A stretch of DNA of 64,000 nt from assembly GCA_963580455.1 (NCBI GenBank), contig CAUZKV010000008.1, positions 620,001 through 684,000 on the forward strand. Direction: 5' to 3'. Both the position numbers and the translations under genes were made by a program. The DNA is from Euonymus europaeus. Taxonomy: Eukaryota; Streptophyta; Magnoliopsida; Celastrales; Celastraceae. The notes below the pieces were generated by a model, which was not told the DNA's origin, made no database searches, and worked only from the letters and a program-made list of their open reading frames with translations. Shown here piece after piece: positions 23,879-36,123 of this stretch. Positions within the stretch are counted from its first letter, which is position 1. Every line of letters starts with the position of its first letter.

Positions 23879-26800
23879 TTTCTTTACGTAAACGGTTTTA
23901 CGAATATCCGTTGACTCCGAGTTCTGAATTCGGTGATTTTTAGCTTGATTTCACACTAATTTTCGAGCTCTACGATCCTGGCGTTTCGGATATTGATTTC
24001 AGAACTCGTGGCTAGTTGGTCTCATTTCACCTAGTTAGCCGCGAAATGTGGTTTCTTTACGTAAACGGTTTTATGAATATCAGTTAAATCCGAGTTCTGA
24101 ATTCGGTGATTTTTAGCTTGATTTCACACTACTTTTCGAGCTCTACGATCCTGGCGTTTCGGATATTGATTTCAGAACTCGTGGCTAGTTGGTCTCGTTT
24201 CACCTAGTTAGCCGCGAAATGTGGTTTCTTTACGTAAACGGTTTTATGAATATCCGTTGACTCCGAGTTCTGAATTCGGTGATTTTTAGCTTGATTTCAC
24301 ACTAATATTTGAGCTCTACGATCCTGGCATTTCGGATATTGATTTCAGAACTCGTGGCTAGTTGGTCTCGTTTCACCTATTTAGCCGCGAAATGTGGTTT
24401 CTTTACGTAAACGGTTTTATGAATATCCGTTGACTCCGAGTTCTGAATTCGGTGATTTTTAGCTTGATTTCACACTACTTTTCGAGCTCTACGATCCTGG
24501 CATTTCGGATTTTGATTTCAGAACTCGTGGCTAGTAGGTCTCGTTTCACCTAGTTAGCCTCGAAATGTGGTTTCTTTACGTAAACGGTTTTATGAATATC
24601 CGTTGACTCCGAGTTCTGAATTCGGTGATTTTTAGCTTGATTACACACTACTTTTCGAGCTCTACGATCCTGGCATTTCGGATTTTGATTTTAAAACTCG
24701 TGGCTAGTTGGTCTCGTTTCACCTATTTAGCCGCGAAATGTGGTTTCTTTACGTAAACGGTTTTATGAATATCCGTTGACTCCGAGTTCTGAATTCGGTG
24801 ATTTTTAGCTTGATTTCACACTACTTTTCGAGCTCTACGATCCTGGCATTTCGGATTTCGATTTCAGAACTCGTGGCTAGTAGGTCTCGTTTCACCTAGT
24901 TAGCCGCGAAATGTGGTTTATTTACGTAAACAGTTTTATGAATATCCGTTGACTCCGAGGTCTGAATTCGGTGATTTTTAGCTTGATTTCACACTACTTT
25001 TTGAGCTCTACGATCCTGGCGTTTCGGATTTTGATTTCAGAACTCGTGGCTAGTAGGTCTCGTTTCACCTAGTTAGCCGCGAAATGTGGTATCTTTACGT
25101 AAACAGTTTTATGAATATCCGTTGACTCTGAGTTCTGAATTCGGTGATTTTTAGCTTGATTTCACACTACTTTTCGAGCTCTACGATCCTGGCATTTCAG
25201 ATTTTGATTTCAGAACTCGTGGCTAGTAGGTCTTGATTCACCAATTTAGCCGCGAAATGTGGTTTCTTTACGTAAATGGTTTTATGAATATCCGTTGACT
25301 CCGAGTTCTGAATTCGGTGATTTTTAGCTTGATTTCACACTACTTTTCGAGCTCTACGATCCTGGCGTTTTGGATATTGATTTCAGAACTCGTGGCTAGT
25401 TGGTCTCGTTTCACCTAGTTAGCCGCGAAATGTGGTTTCTTTACGTAAACGGTTTTATGAATATCCGTTGACTCCGAGTTCTGAATTCGGTGATTTTTAG
25501 CTTGATTTCACACTACTTTTCGAGCTCTACGATCCTGGCGTTTTGGATATTGATTTCAGAACTCGTGGCTAGTTGGTCTCGTTTCACCTAGTTAGCCGCG
25601 AAATGTGGTTTCTTTACGTAAACGGTTTTATGAATATCCGTTGACTCCGAGTTCTGAATTCGGTGATTTTTAGCTTGATTTCACATTACTTTTCGAGCTC
25701 TACGATCCTGGCGTTTCGGATATTGATTTCAGAACTCGTGGCTAGTTGGTCTCGTTTCACCTAGTTAGCCGCGAAATGTGGTTTCTTTACGTAAACGGTT
25801 TTATGAATATCCGTTGACTCCGAGTTCTGAATTCGGTGATTTTTAGCTTGATTTCACACTAATTTTCGAGCTCTACGATCCTGGTGTTTCGGATATTGAT
25901 TTCAGAACTCGTGGCTAGTTGGTCTCGTTTCACCTAGTTAGCCGCGAAATGTGGTTTCTTTACGTAAACGGTTTTATGAATATCAGTTAAATCCGAGTTC
26001 TGAATTCGGTGATTTTTAGCTTGATTTCACACTACTTTTCGAGCTCTACGATCCTGGCGTTTCGGATATTGATTTCAGAACTCGTGGCTAGTTGGTCTCG
26101 TTTCACCTAGTTAGCCGCGAAATGTGGTTTCTTTACGTAAACGGTTTTATGAATATCCGTTGACTCCGAGTTCTGAATTCGGTGATTTTTAGCTTGATTT
26201 CACACTAATTTTTGAGCTCTACGATCCTGGCATTTCGGATATTGATTTCAGAACTCGTGGCTAGTTGGTCTCGTTTCACCTATTTAGCCGCGAAATGTGG
26301 TTTCTTTACGTAAACGGTTTTATGAATATCCGTTGACTCCGAGTTCTGAATTCGGTGATTTTTAGCTTGATTTCACACTACTTTTCGAGCTCTACGATCC
26401 TGGCGTTTCGGATTTTGATTTCAGAACTCGTGGCTAGTAGGTCTCGTTTCACCTAGTTAGCCACGAAATGTGGTTTCTTTACGTAAACGGTTTTATGAAT
26501 ATCCGTTGACTCCGAGTTCTGAATTCGGTGATTTTTAGCTTGATTACACACTACTTTTCGAGCTCTACGATCCTGGCATTTCGGATTTTGATTTTAAAAC
26601 TCGTGGCTAGTTGGTCTCGTTTCACCTATTTAGCCGCGAAATGTGGTTTCTTTACGTAAACGGTTTTATGAATATCCGTTGACTCCGAGTTCTGAATTCG
26701 GTGATTTTTAGCTTGATTTCACACTACTTTTCGAGCTCTACGATCCTGGCATTTCGGATTTTAATTTCAGAACTCGTGGCTAGTAGGTCTCGTTTCACCT

Positions 26801-29800
26801 AGTTAGCCGCGAAATGTGGTTTATTTACGTAAACAGTTTTATGAATATCCGTTGACTCTGAGGTCTGAATTCGGTGATTTTTAGCTTGATTTCACACTAC
26901 TTTTTGAGCTCTACGATCCTGGCATTTCGGATTTTGATTTCAGAACTCGTGGCTAGTAGGTATCGTTTCACCTAGTTAGCCGCGAAATGTGGTATCTTTA
27001 CGTAAACAGTTTTATGAATATCCGTTGACTCTGAGTTCTGAATTCGGTGATTTTTAGCTTGATTTCACACTACTTTTCGAGCTCTACGATCCTGGCATTT
27101 CAGATTTTGATTTCAGAACTCGTGGCTAGTAGGTCTTGATTCACCAATTTAGCCGCGAAATGTGGTTTCTTTACGTAAATGGTTTTATGAATATCCGTTG
27201 ACTCCGAGTTCTGAATTCGGTGATTTTTAGCTTGATTTCACACTACTTTTCGAGCTCTACGATCCTGGCGTTTTGGATATTGATTTCAGAACTCGTGGCT
27301 AGTTGGTCTCGTTTCACCTTGTTAGCCGCGAAATGTGGTTTCTTTACGTAAACGGTTTTATGAATATCCGTTGACTCCGAGTTCTGAATTCGGTGATTTT
27401 TAGCTTGATTTCACACTACTTTTCGAGCTCTACGATCCTGGCGTTTCGGATATTGATTTAAGAACTCGTGGCTAGTTGGTCTCGTTTCACCTAGTTAGCC
27501 GCGAAATGTGGTTTCTTTACGTAAACGGTTTTATGAATATCCGTTGACTCCGAGTTCTGAATTCGGTGATTTTTAGCTTGATTTCACACTACTTTTCGAG
27601 CCCTACGATCCCGGCGTTTCGGATATTGATTTCAGAACTCGTGGCTAGTTGGTCTCGTTTCACCTAGTTAGCCGCGAAATGTGGTTTCTTTACGTAAACG
27701 GTTTTATGAATATCAGTTAAATCCGAGTTCTGAATTCGGTGATTTTTAGCTTGATTTCACACTACTTTTCGAGCTCTACGATCCTGGCGTTTCGGATATT
27801 GATTTCAGAACTCGTGGGTAGTTGGTCTCGTTTCACCTAGTTAGCCGCGAAATGTGGTTTCTTTACGTAAACGGTTTTATGAATATCCGTTGACTCCGAG
27901 TTCTGAATTCGGTGATTTTTAGCTTGATTTCACACTACTTTTCGAGCTCTACGATCCTGGAGTTTCGGATTTTGATTTCAGAACTCGTGGCTAGTAGGTC
28001 TCGTTTCACCTAGTTAGCCTCGAAATGTGGTTTCTTTACGTAAACGGTTTTATGAATATCCGTTGACTCCGAGTTCTGAATTCGGTGATTTTTAGCTTGA
28101 TTACACACTAATTTTCGAGCTCTACGATCCTGGCATTTCGGATTTTGATTTTAAAACTCGTGGCTAGTTGGTCTCGTTTCACCTATTTAGCCGCGAAATG
28201 TGGTTTCTTTACGTAAACGGTTTTATGAATATCCGTTGACTCCGAGTTCTGAATTCGGTGATTTTTAGCTTGATTTCACACTACTTTTCGAGCTCTACGA
28301 TCCTGGCATTTCGGATTTCGATTTCAGAACTCGTGGCTAGTAGGTCTCGTTTCACCTAGTTAGCCGCGAAATGTGGTTTATTTACGTAAACAGTTTTATG
28401 AATATCCGTTGACTCCGAGGTCTGAATTCGGTGATTTTTAGCTTGATTTCACACTACTTTTTGAGCTCTACGATCCTGGCGTTTCGGATTTTGATTTCAG
28501 AACTCGTGGCTAGTAGGTCTTGTTTCACCTAGTTAGCCGCGAAATGTGGTATCTTTACGTAAACAGTTTTATGAATATCCGTTGACTCTGAGTTCTGAAT
28601 TCGGTGATTTTTAGCTTGATTTCACACTACTTTTCGAGCTCTACGATCCTGGCATTTCAGATTTTGATTTCAGAACTCGTGGCTAGTAGGTCTTGATTCA
28701 CCAATTTAGCCGCGAAATGTGGTTTCTTTACGTAAATGGTTTTATGAATATCCGTTGACTCCGAGTTCTGAATTCGGTGATTTTTAGCTTGATTTCACAC
28801 TACTTTTCGAGCTCTACGATCCTGGCGTTTCGGATATTGATTTCAGAACTCGTGGCTAGTTGGTCTCGTTTCACCTAGTTAGCCGCGAAATGTGGTTTCT
28901 TTACGTAAACGGTTTTATGAATATCCGTTGACTCCGAGTTCTGAATTCGGTGATTTTTAGCTTGATTTCACACTACTTTTCGAGCTCTACGATCCTGGCG
29001 TTTCGGATATTGATTTCAGAACTCGTGGCTAGTTGGTCTCGTTTCACCTAGTTAGCCGCGAAATGTGGTTTCTTTACGTAAACGGTTTTATGAATATCCG
29101 TTGACTCCGAGTTCTGAATTCGGTGATTTTTAGCTTGATTTCACACTAATTTTCGAGCTCTACGATCCTGGTGTTTCGGATATTGATTTCAGAACTCGTG
29201 GCTAGTTGGTCTCGTTTCACCTAGTTAGCCGCGAAATGTGGTTTCTTTACGTAAACGGTTTTATGAATATCAGTTAAATCCGAGTTCTGAATTCGGTGAT
29301 TTTTAGCTTGATTTCACACTACTTTTCGAGCTCTACGATCCTGGCGTTTCGGATATTGATTTCAGAACTCGTGGCTAGTTGGTCTCGTTTCACCTATTTA
29401 GCCGCGAAATGTGGTTTCTTTACGTAAACGGTTTTATGAATATCCGTTGACTCCGAGTTCTGAATTCGGTGATTTTTAGCTTGATTTCACACTAATTTTT
29501 GAGCTCTACGATCCTGGCATTTCGGATATTGATTTCAGAACTCGTGGCTAGTTGGTCTCGTTTCACCTATTTAGCCGCGAAATGTGGTTTCTTTACGTAA
29601 ACGGTTTTATGAATATCCGTTGACTCCGAGTTCTGAATTCGGTGATTTTTAGCTTGATTTCACACTACTTTTCGAGCTCTACGATCCTGGCGTTTCGGAT
29701 TTTGATTTCAGAACTCGTGGCTAGTAGGTCTCGTTTCACCTAGTTAGCCTCGAAATGTGGTTTCTTTACGTAAACGGTTTTATGAATATCCGTTGACTCC

Positions 29801-32800
29801 GAGTTCTGAATTCGGTGATTTTTAGCTTGATTACACACTACTTTTCGAGCTCTACGATCCTGGCATTTCGGATTTTGATTTTAAAACTCGTGGCTAGTTG
29901 GTCTCGTTTCACCTATTTAGCCGCGAAATGTGGTTTCTTTACGTAAACGGTTTTATGAATATCCGTTGACTCCGAGTTCTGAATTCGGTGATTTTTAGCT
30001 TGATTTCACACTACTTTTCGAGCTCTACGATCCTGGCGTTTCGGATTTTGATTTCAGAACTCGTGGCTAGTAGGTCTCGTTTCACCTAGTTAGCCTCGAA
30101 ATGTGGTTTCTTTACGTAAACGGTTTTATGAATATCCGTTGACTCCGAGTTCTGAATTCGGTGATTTTTAGCTTGATTACACACTACTTTTCGAGCTCTA
30201 CGATCCTGGCATTTCGGATTTTGATTTTAAAACTCGTGGCTAGTTGGTCTCGTTTCACCTATTTAGCCGCGAAATGTGGTTTCTTTACGTAAACGGTTTT
30301 ATGAATATCCGTTGACTCCGAGTTCTGAATTCGGTGATTTTTAGCTTGATTTCACACTACTTTTCGAGCTCTACGATCCTGGCATTTCGGATTTTAATTT
30401 CAGAACTCGTGGCTAGTAGGTCTCGTTTCACCTAGTTAGCCTCGAAATGTGGTTTATTTACGTAAACAGTTTTATGAATATCCGTTGACTCTGAGGTCTG
30501 AATTCGGTGATTTTTAGCTTGATTTCACACTACTTTTTGAGCTCTACGATCCTGGCATTTCGGATTTTGATTTCAGAACTCGTGGCTAGTAGGTCTCGTT
30601 TCACCTAGTTAGCCGCGAAATGTGGTATCTTTACGTAAACAGTTTTATGAATATCCGTTGACTCTGAGTTCTGAATTCGGTGATTTTTAGCTTGATTTCA
30701 CACTACTTTTCGAGCTCTACGATCCTGGCATTTCAGATTTTGATTTCAGAACTCGTGGCTAGTAGGTCTTGATTCACCAATTTAGCCGCGAAATGTGGTT
30801 TCTTTACGTAAATGGTTTTATGAATATCCGTTGACTCCGAGTTCTGAATTCGGTGATTTTTAGCTTGATTTCACACTACTTTTCGAGCTCTACGATCCTG
30901 GCGTTTCGGATATTGATTTCAGAACTCGTGGCTAGTTGGTCTCGTTTCACCTAGTTAGCCGCGAAATGTGGTTTCTTTACGTAAACGGTTTTATGAATAT
31001 CCGTTGACTCCGAGTTCTGAATTCGGTGATTTTTAGCTTGATTTCACACTACTTTTCGAGCTCTACGATCCTGGCGTTTCGGATATTGATTTAAGAACTC
31101 GTGGCTAGTTGGTCTCGTTTCACCTAGTTAGCCGCGAAATGTGGTTTCTTTACGTAAACGGTTTTATGAATATCCGTTGACTCCGAGTTCTGAATTCGGT
31201 GATTTTTAGCTTGATTTCACACTACTTTTCGAGCCCTACGATCCCGGCGTTTCGGATATTGATTTCAGAACTCGTGGCTAGTTGGTCTCGTTTCACCTAG
31301 TTAGCCGCGAAATGTGGTTTCTTTACGTAAACGGTTTTATGAATATCCGTTGACTCCGAGTTCTGAATTCGGTGATTTTTAGCTTGATTTCACACTAATT
31401 TTCGAGCTCTACGATCCTGGCGTTTCTGATATTGATTTCAGAACTCGTGGCTAGTTGGTCTCGTTTCACCTAGTTAGCCGCGAAATGTGGTTTCTTTACG
31501 TAAACGGTTTTATGAATATCAGTTAAATCCGAGTTCTGAATTCGGTGATTTTTAGCTTGATTTCACACTACTTTTTGAGCTCTACGATCCTGGCGTTTCG
31601 GATATTGATTTCAGAACTCGTGGCTAGTTGGTCTCGTTTCACCTAGTTAGCCGCGAAATGTGGTTTCTTTACGTAAACGGTTTTATGAATATCCGTTGAC
31701 TCCGAGTTCTGAATTCGGTGATTTTTAGCTTGATTTCACACTAATTTTCGAGCTCTACGATCCTGGCATTTCGAATATTGATTTCAGAACTCGTGGCTAG
31801 TTGGTCTCGTTTCACCTATTTAGCCGCGAAATGTGGTTTCTTTACGTAAACGGTTTTATGAATATCCGTTGACTCCGAGTTCTGAATTCGGTGATTTTTA
31901 GCTTGATTTCACACTACTTTTTGAGCTCTACGATCCTGGCGTTTCGGATTTTGATTTCAGAACTCGTGGCTAGTAGGTCTTGTTTCACCTAGTTAGCCTC
32001 GAAATGTGGTTTCTTTACGTAAACGGTTTTATGAATATCCGTTGACTCCGAGTTCTGAATTCGGTGATTTTTAGCTTGATTACACACTACTTTTCGAGCT
32101 CTACGATCCTGGCATTTCAGATTTTGATTTTAAAACTCGTGGCTAGTTGGTCTCGTTTCACCTATTTAGCCGCGAAATGTGGTTTCTTTACGTAAACGGT
32201 TTTATGAATATCCGTTGACTCCGAGTTCTGAATTCGGTGATTTTTAGCTTGATTTCACACTACTTTTCGAGCTCTACGATCCTGGCATTTCGGATTTTGA
32301 TTTCAGAACTCGTGGCTAGTAGGTCTCGTTTCACCTAGTTAGCCGCGAAATGTGGTTTATTTACGTAAACAGTTTTATGAATATCCGTTGACTCCGAGTT
32401 CTGAATTCGGTGATTTTTAGCTTGATTTCACACTAATTTTTGAGCTCTACGATCCTGGCATTTCGGATATTGATTTCAGAACTCGTGGCTAGTTGGTCTC
32501 GTTTCACCTATTTAGCCGCGAAATGTGGTTTCTTTACGTAAACGGTTTTATGAATATCCGTTGACTCCGAGTTCTGAATTCGGTGATTTTTAGCTTGATT
32601 TCACACTACTTTTCGAGCTCTACGATCCTGGCGTTTCGGATTTTGATTTCAGAACTCGTGGCTAGTAGGTCTCGTTTCACCTAGTTAGCCTCGAAATGTG
32701 GTTTCTTTACGTAAACGGTTTTATGAATATCCGTTGACTCCGAGTTCTGAATTCGGTGATTTTTAGCTTGATTTCACACTACTTTTCGAGCTCTACGATC

Positions 32801-33010
32801 CTGGCATTTCGGATTTTGATTTCAGAACTCGTGGCTAGTAGGTCTCGTTTCACCTAGTTAGCCGCGAAATGTGGTTTATTTACGTAAACAGTTTTATGAA
32901 TATCCGTTGACTCCGAGGTCTGAATTCGGTGATTTTTAGCTTGATTTCACACTACTTTTTGAGCTCTACGATCCTGGCGTTTCGGATTTTGATTTCAGAA
33001 CTCGTGGCTA
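23879..33010 (+). repeat. Array zone: length-variant higher-order units of 8 to 14 monomers
   Basis: Units related to the 15-mer continue with changing length. The marker gtcttgattcaccaattt recurs at 25231, 27134, 28691, 30767 and 33189, giving steps of 11, 9, 12 and 14 monomers. The marker tggtttatttacg recurs at 24914, 26817 and 28374 (11, then 9). The agccctacgatccc monomer recurs at 27599 and 31232. No gene or inserted element is visible. Confidence 0.78.
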
Positions 33011-36000
33011 GTAGGTCTCGTTTCACCTAGTTAGCCGCGAAATGTGGTATCTTTACGTAAACAGTTTTATGAATATCCGTTGACTCTGAGTTCTGAATTC
33101 GGTGATTTTTAGCTTGATTTCACACTACTTTTCGAGCTCTACGATCCTGGCATTTCAGATTTTGATTTCAGAACTCGTGGCTAGTAGGTCTTGATTCACC
33201 AATTTAGTCGCGAAATGTGGTTTCTTTACGTAAATGGTTTTATGAATATTCGTTGACTCCGAGTTCTGAATTCGGTGATTTTTAGCTTGATTTCACACTA
33301 CTTTTCGAGCTCTACGATCCTGGTGTTTCGGATATTGATTTCAGAACTCGTGGCTAGTTGGTCTCGTTTAACCTAGTTAGCCGCGAAATGTGGTTTCTTT
33401 ACGTAAACGGTTTTATGAATATCCGTTGACTCCGAGTTCTGAATTCGGTGATTTTTAGCTTGATTTCACACTAATTTTCGAGCTCTACGATCCTGGCGTT
33501 TCGGATATTGATTTCAGAACTCGTGGCTAGTTGGTCTCGTTTCACCTAGTTAGCCGCAAAATGTGGTTTCTTTACGTAAACGGTTTTATGAATATCAGTT
33601 AAATCCGAGTTCTGAATTCGGTGATTTTTAGCTTGATTTCACACTACTTTTCGAGCTCTACGATCCTGGCGTTTCGGATATTGATTTCAGAACTCGTGGC
33701 TAGTTGGTCTCGTTTCACCTAGTTAGCCGCGAAATGTGGTTTCTTTACGTAAACGGTTTTATGAATATCCGTTGACTCCGAGTTCTGAATTCGGTGATTT
33801 TTAGCTTGATTTCACACTAATTTTCGAGCTCTACGATCCTGGCTTTTCGGATATTGATTTCAGAACTCGTGGCTAGTTGGTCTCGTTTCACCTATTTAGC
33901 CGCGAAATGTGGTTTCTTTACGTAAACGGTTTTATGAATATCCGTTGACTCCGAGTTCTGAATTCGGTGATTTTTAGCTTGATTTCACACTACTTTTCGA
34001 GCTCTACGATCCTGGCATTTCGGATTTTGATTTCAGAACTCGTGGCTAGTAGGTCTCGTTTCACCTAGTTAGCCTCGAAATGTGGTTTCTTTACGTAAAC
34101 GGTTTTATGTATATCCGTTGACTCCGAGTTCTGAATTCGGTGATTTTTAGCTTGATTACACACTACTTTTCGAGCTCTACGATCCTGGCATTTCGGATTT
34201 TGATTTTAAAACTCGTGGCTAGTTGGTCTCGTTTCACCTATTTAGCCGCGAAATGTGGTTTCTTTACGTAAACGGTTTTATGAATATCCGTTGACTCCGA
34301 GTTCTGAATTCGGTGATTTTTAGCTTGATTTCACACTACTTTTCGAGCTCTACGATCCTGGCATTTCGGATTTTGATTTCAGAACTCGTGGCTAGTAGGT
34401 CTCGTTTCACCTAGTTAGCCGCGAAATGTGGTTTATTTACGTAAACAGTTTTATGAATATCCGTTGACTCCGAGGTCTGAATTCGGTGATTTTTAGCTTG
34501 ATTTCACACTACTTTTCGAGCTCTACGATCCTGGCGTTTCGGATTTTGATTTCAGAACTCGTGGCTAATAGGTCTCGTTTCACCTAGTTAGCCGCGAAAT
34601 GTGGTATCTTTACGTAAACAGTTTTATGAATATCCGTTGACTCTGAGTTCTGAATTCGGTGATTTTTAGCTTGATTTCACACTACTTTTCGAGCTCTACG
34701 ATCCTGGCATTTCAGATTTTGATTTCAGAACTCGTGGCTAGTAGGTCTTGATTCACCAATTTAGTCGCGAAATGTGGTTTCTTTACGTAAATGGTTTTAT
34801 GAATATTCGTTGACTCCGAGTTCTGAATTCGGTGATTTTTAGCTTGATTTCACACTACTTTTCGAGCTCTACGATCCTGGTGTTTCGGATATTGATTTCA
34901 GAACTCGTGGCTAGTTGGTCTCGTTTAACCTAGTTAGCCGCGAAATGTGGTTTCTTTACGTAAACGGTTTTATGAATATCCGTTGACTCCGAGTTCTGAA
35001 TTCGGTGATTTTTAGCTTGATTTCACACTAATTTTCGAGCTCTACGATCCTGGCGTTTCGGATATTGATTTCAGAACTCGTGGCTAGTTGGTCTCGTTTC
35101 ACCTAGTTAGCCGCAAAATGTGGTTTCTTTACGTAAACGGTTTTATGAATATCAGTTAAATCCGAGTTCTGAATTCGGTGATTTTTAGCTTGATTTCACA
35201 CTACTTTTCGAGCTCTACGATCCTGGCGTTTCGGATATTGATTTCAGAACTCGTGGCTAGTTGGTCTCGTTTCACCTAGTTAGCCGCGAAATGTGGTTTC
35301 TTTACGTAAACGGTTTTATGAATATCCGTTGACTCCGAGTTCTGAATTCGGTGATTTTTAGCTTGATTTCACACTAATTTTCGAGCTCTACGATCCTGGC
35401 TTTTCGGATATTGATTTCAGAACTCGTGGCTAGTTGGTCTCGTTTCACCTATTTAGCCGCGAAATGTGGTTTCTTTACGTAAACGGTTTTATGAATATCC
35501 GTTGACTCCGAGTTCTGAATTCGGTGATTTTTAGCTTGATTTCACACTACTTTTCGAGCTCTACGATCCTGGCATTTCGGATTTTGATTTCAGAACTCGT
35601 GGCTAGTAGGTCTCGTTTCACCTAGTTAGCCTCGAAATGTGGTTTCTTTACGTAAACGGTTTTATGTATATCCGTTGACTCCGAGTTCTGAATTCGGTGA
35701 TTTTTAGCTTGATTACACACTACTTTTCGAGCTCTACGATCCTGGCATTTCGGATTTTGATTTTAAAACTCGTGGCTAGTTGGTCTCGTTTCACCTATTT
35801 AGCCGCGAAATGTGGTTTCTTTACGTAAACGGTTTTATGAATATCCGTTGACTCCGAGTTCTGAATTCGGTGATTTTTAGCTTGATTTCACACTACTTTT
35901 CGAGCTCTACGATCCTGGCATTTCGGATTTTGATTTCAGAACTCGTGGCTAGTAGGTCTCGTTTCACCTAGTTAGCCGCGAAATGTGGTTTATTTACGTA

Positions 36001-36123
36001 AACAGTTTTATGAATATCCGTTGACTCCGAGGTCTGAATTCGGTGATTTTTAGCTTGATTTCACACTACTTTTCGAGCTCTACGATCCTGGCGTTTCGGA
36101 TTTTGATTTCAGAACTCGTGGCT
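33010..36123 (+). repeat. 9-monomer higher-order repeat (1557 bp x 2)
   Basis: Two neighbouring copies share markers at 1557 bp: gtcttgattcacc 33189 and 34746, tttagtcgcg near 33207 and 34764, tttatgtatatcc 34108 and 35665. The flanking tggtttatttacg marker lies at 32872, 34429 and 35986. Agreement stops near 36304, where gtctcgattcaccaattt replaces gtcttgattcaccaattt. The unit has the same monomer count as the 1.8-4.2 kb repeat but different variants, so it arose independently. Confidence 0.8.
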
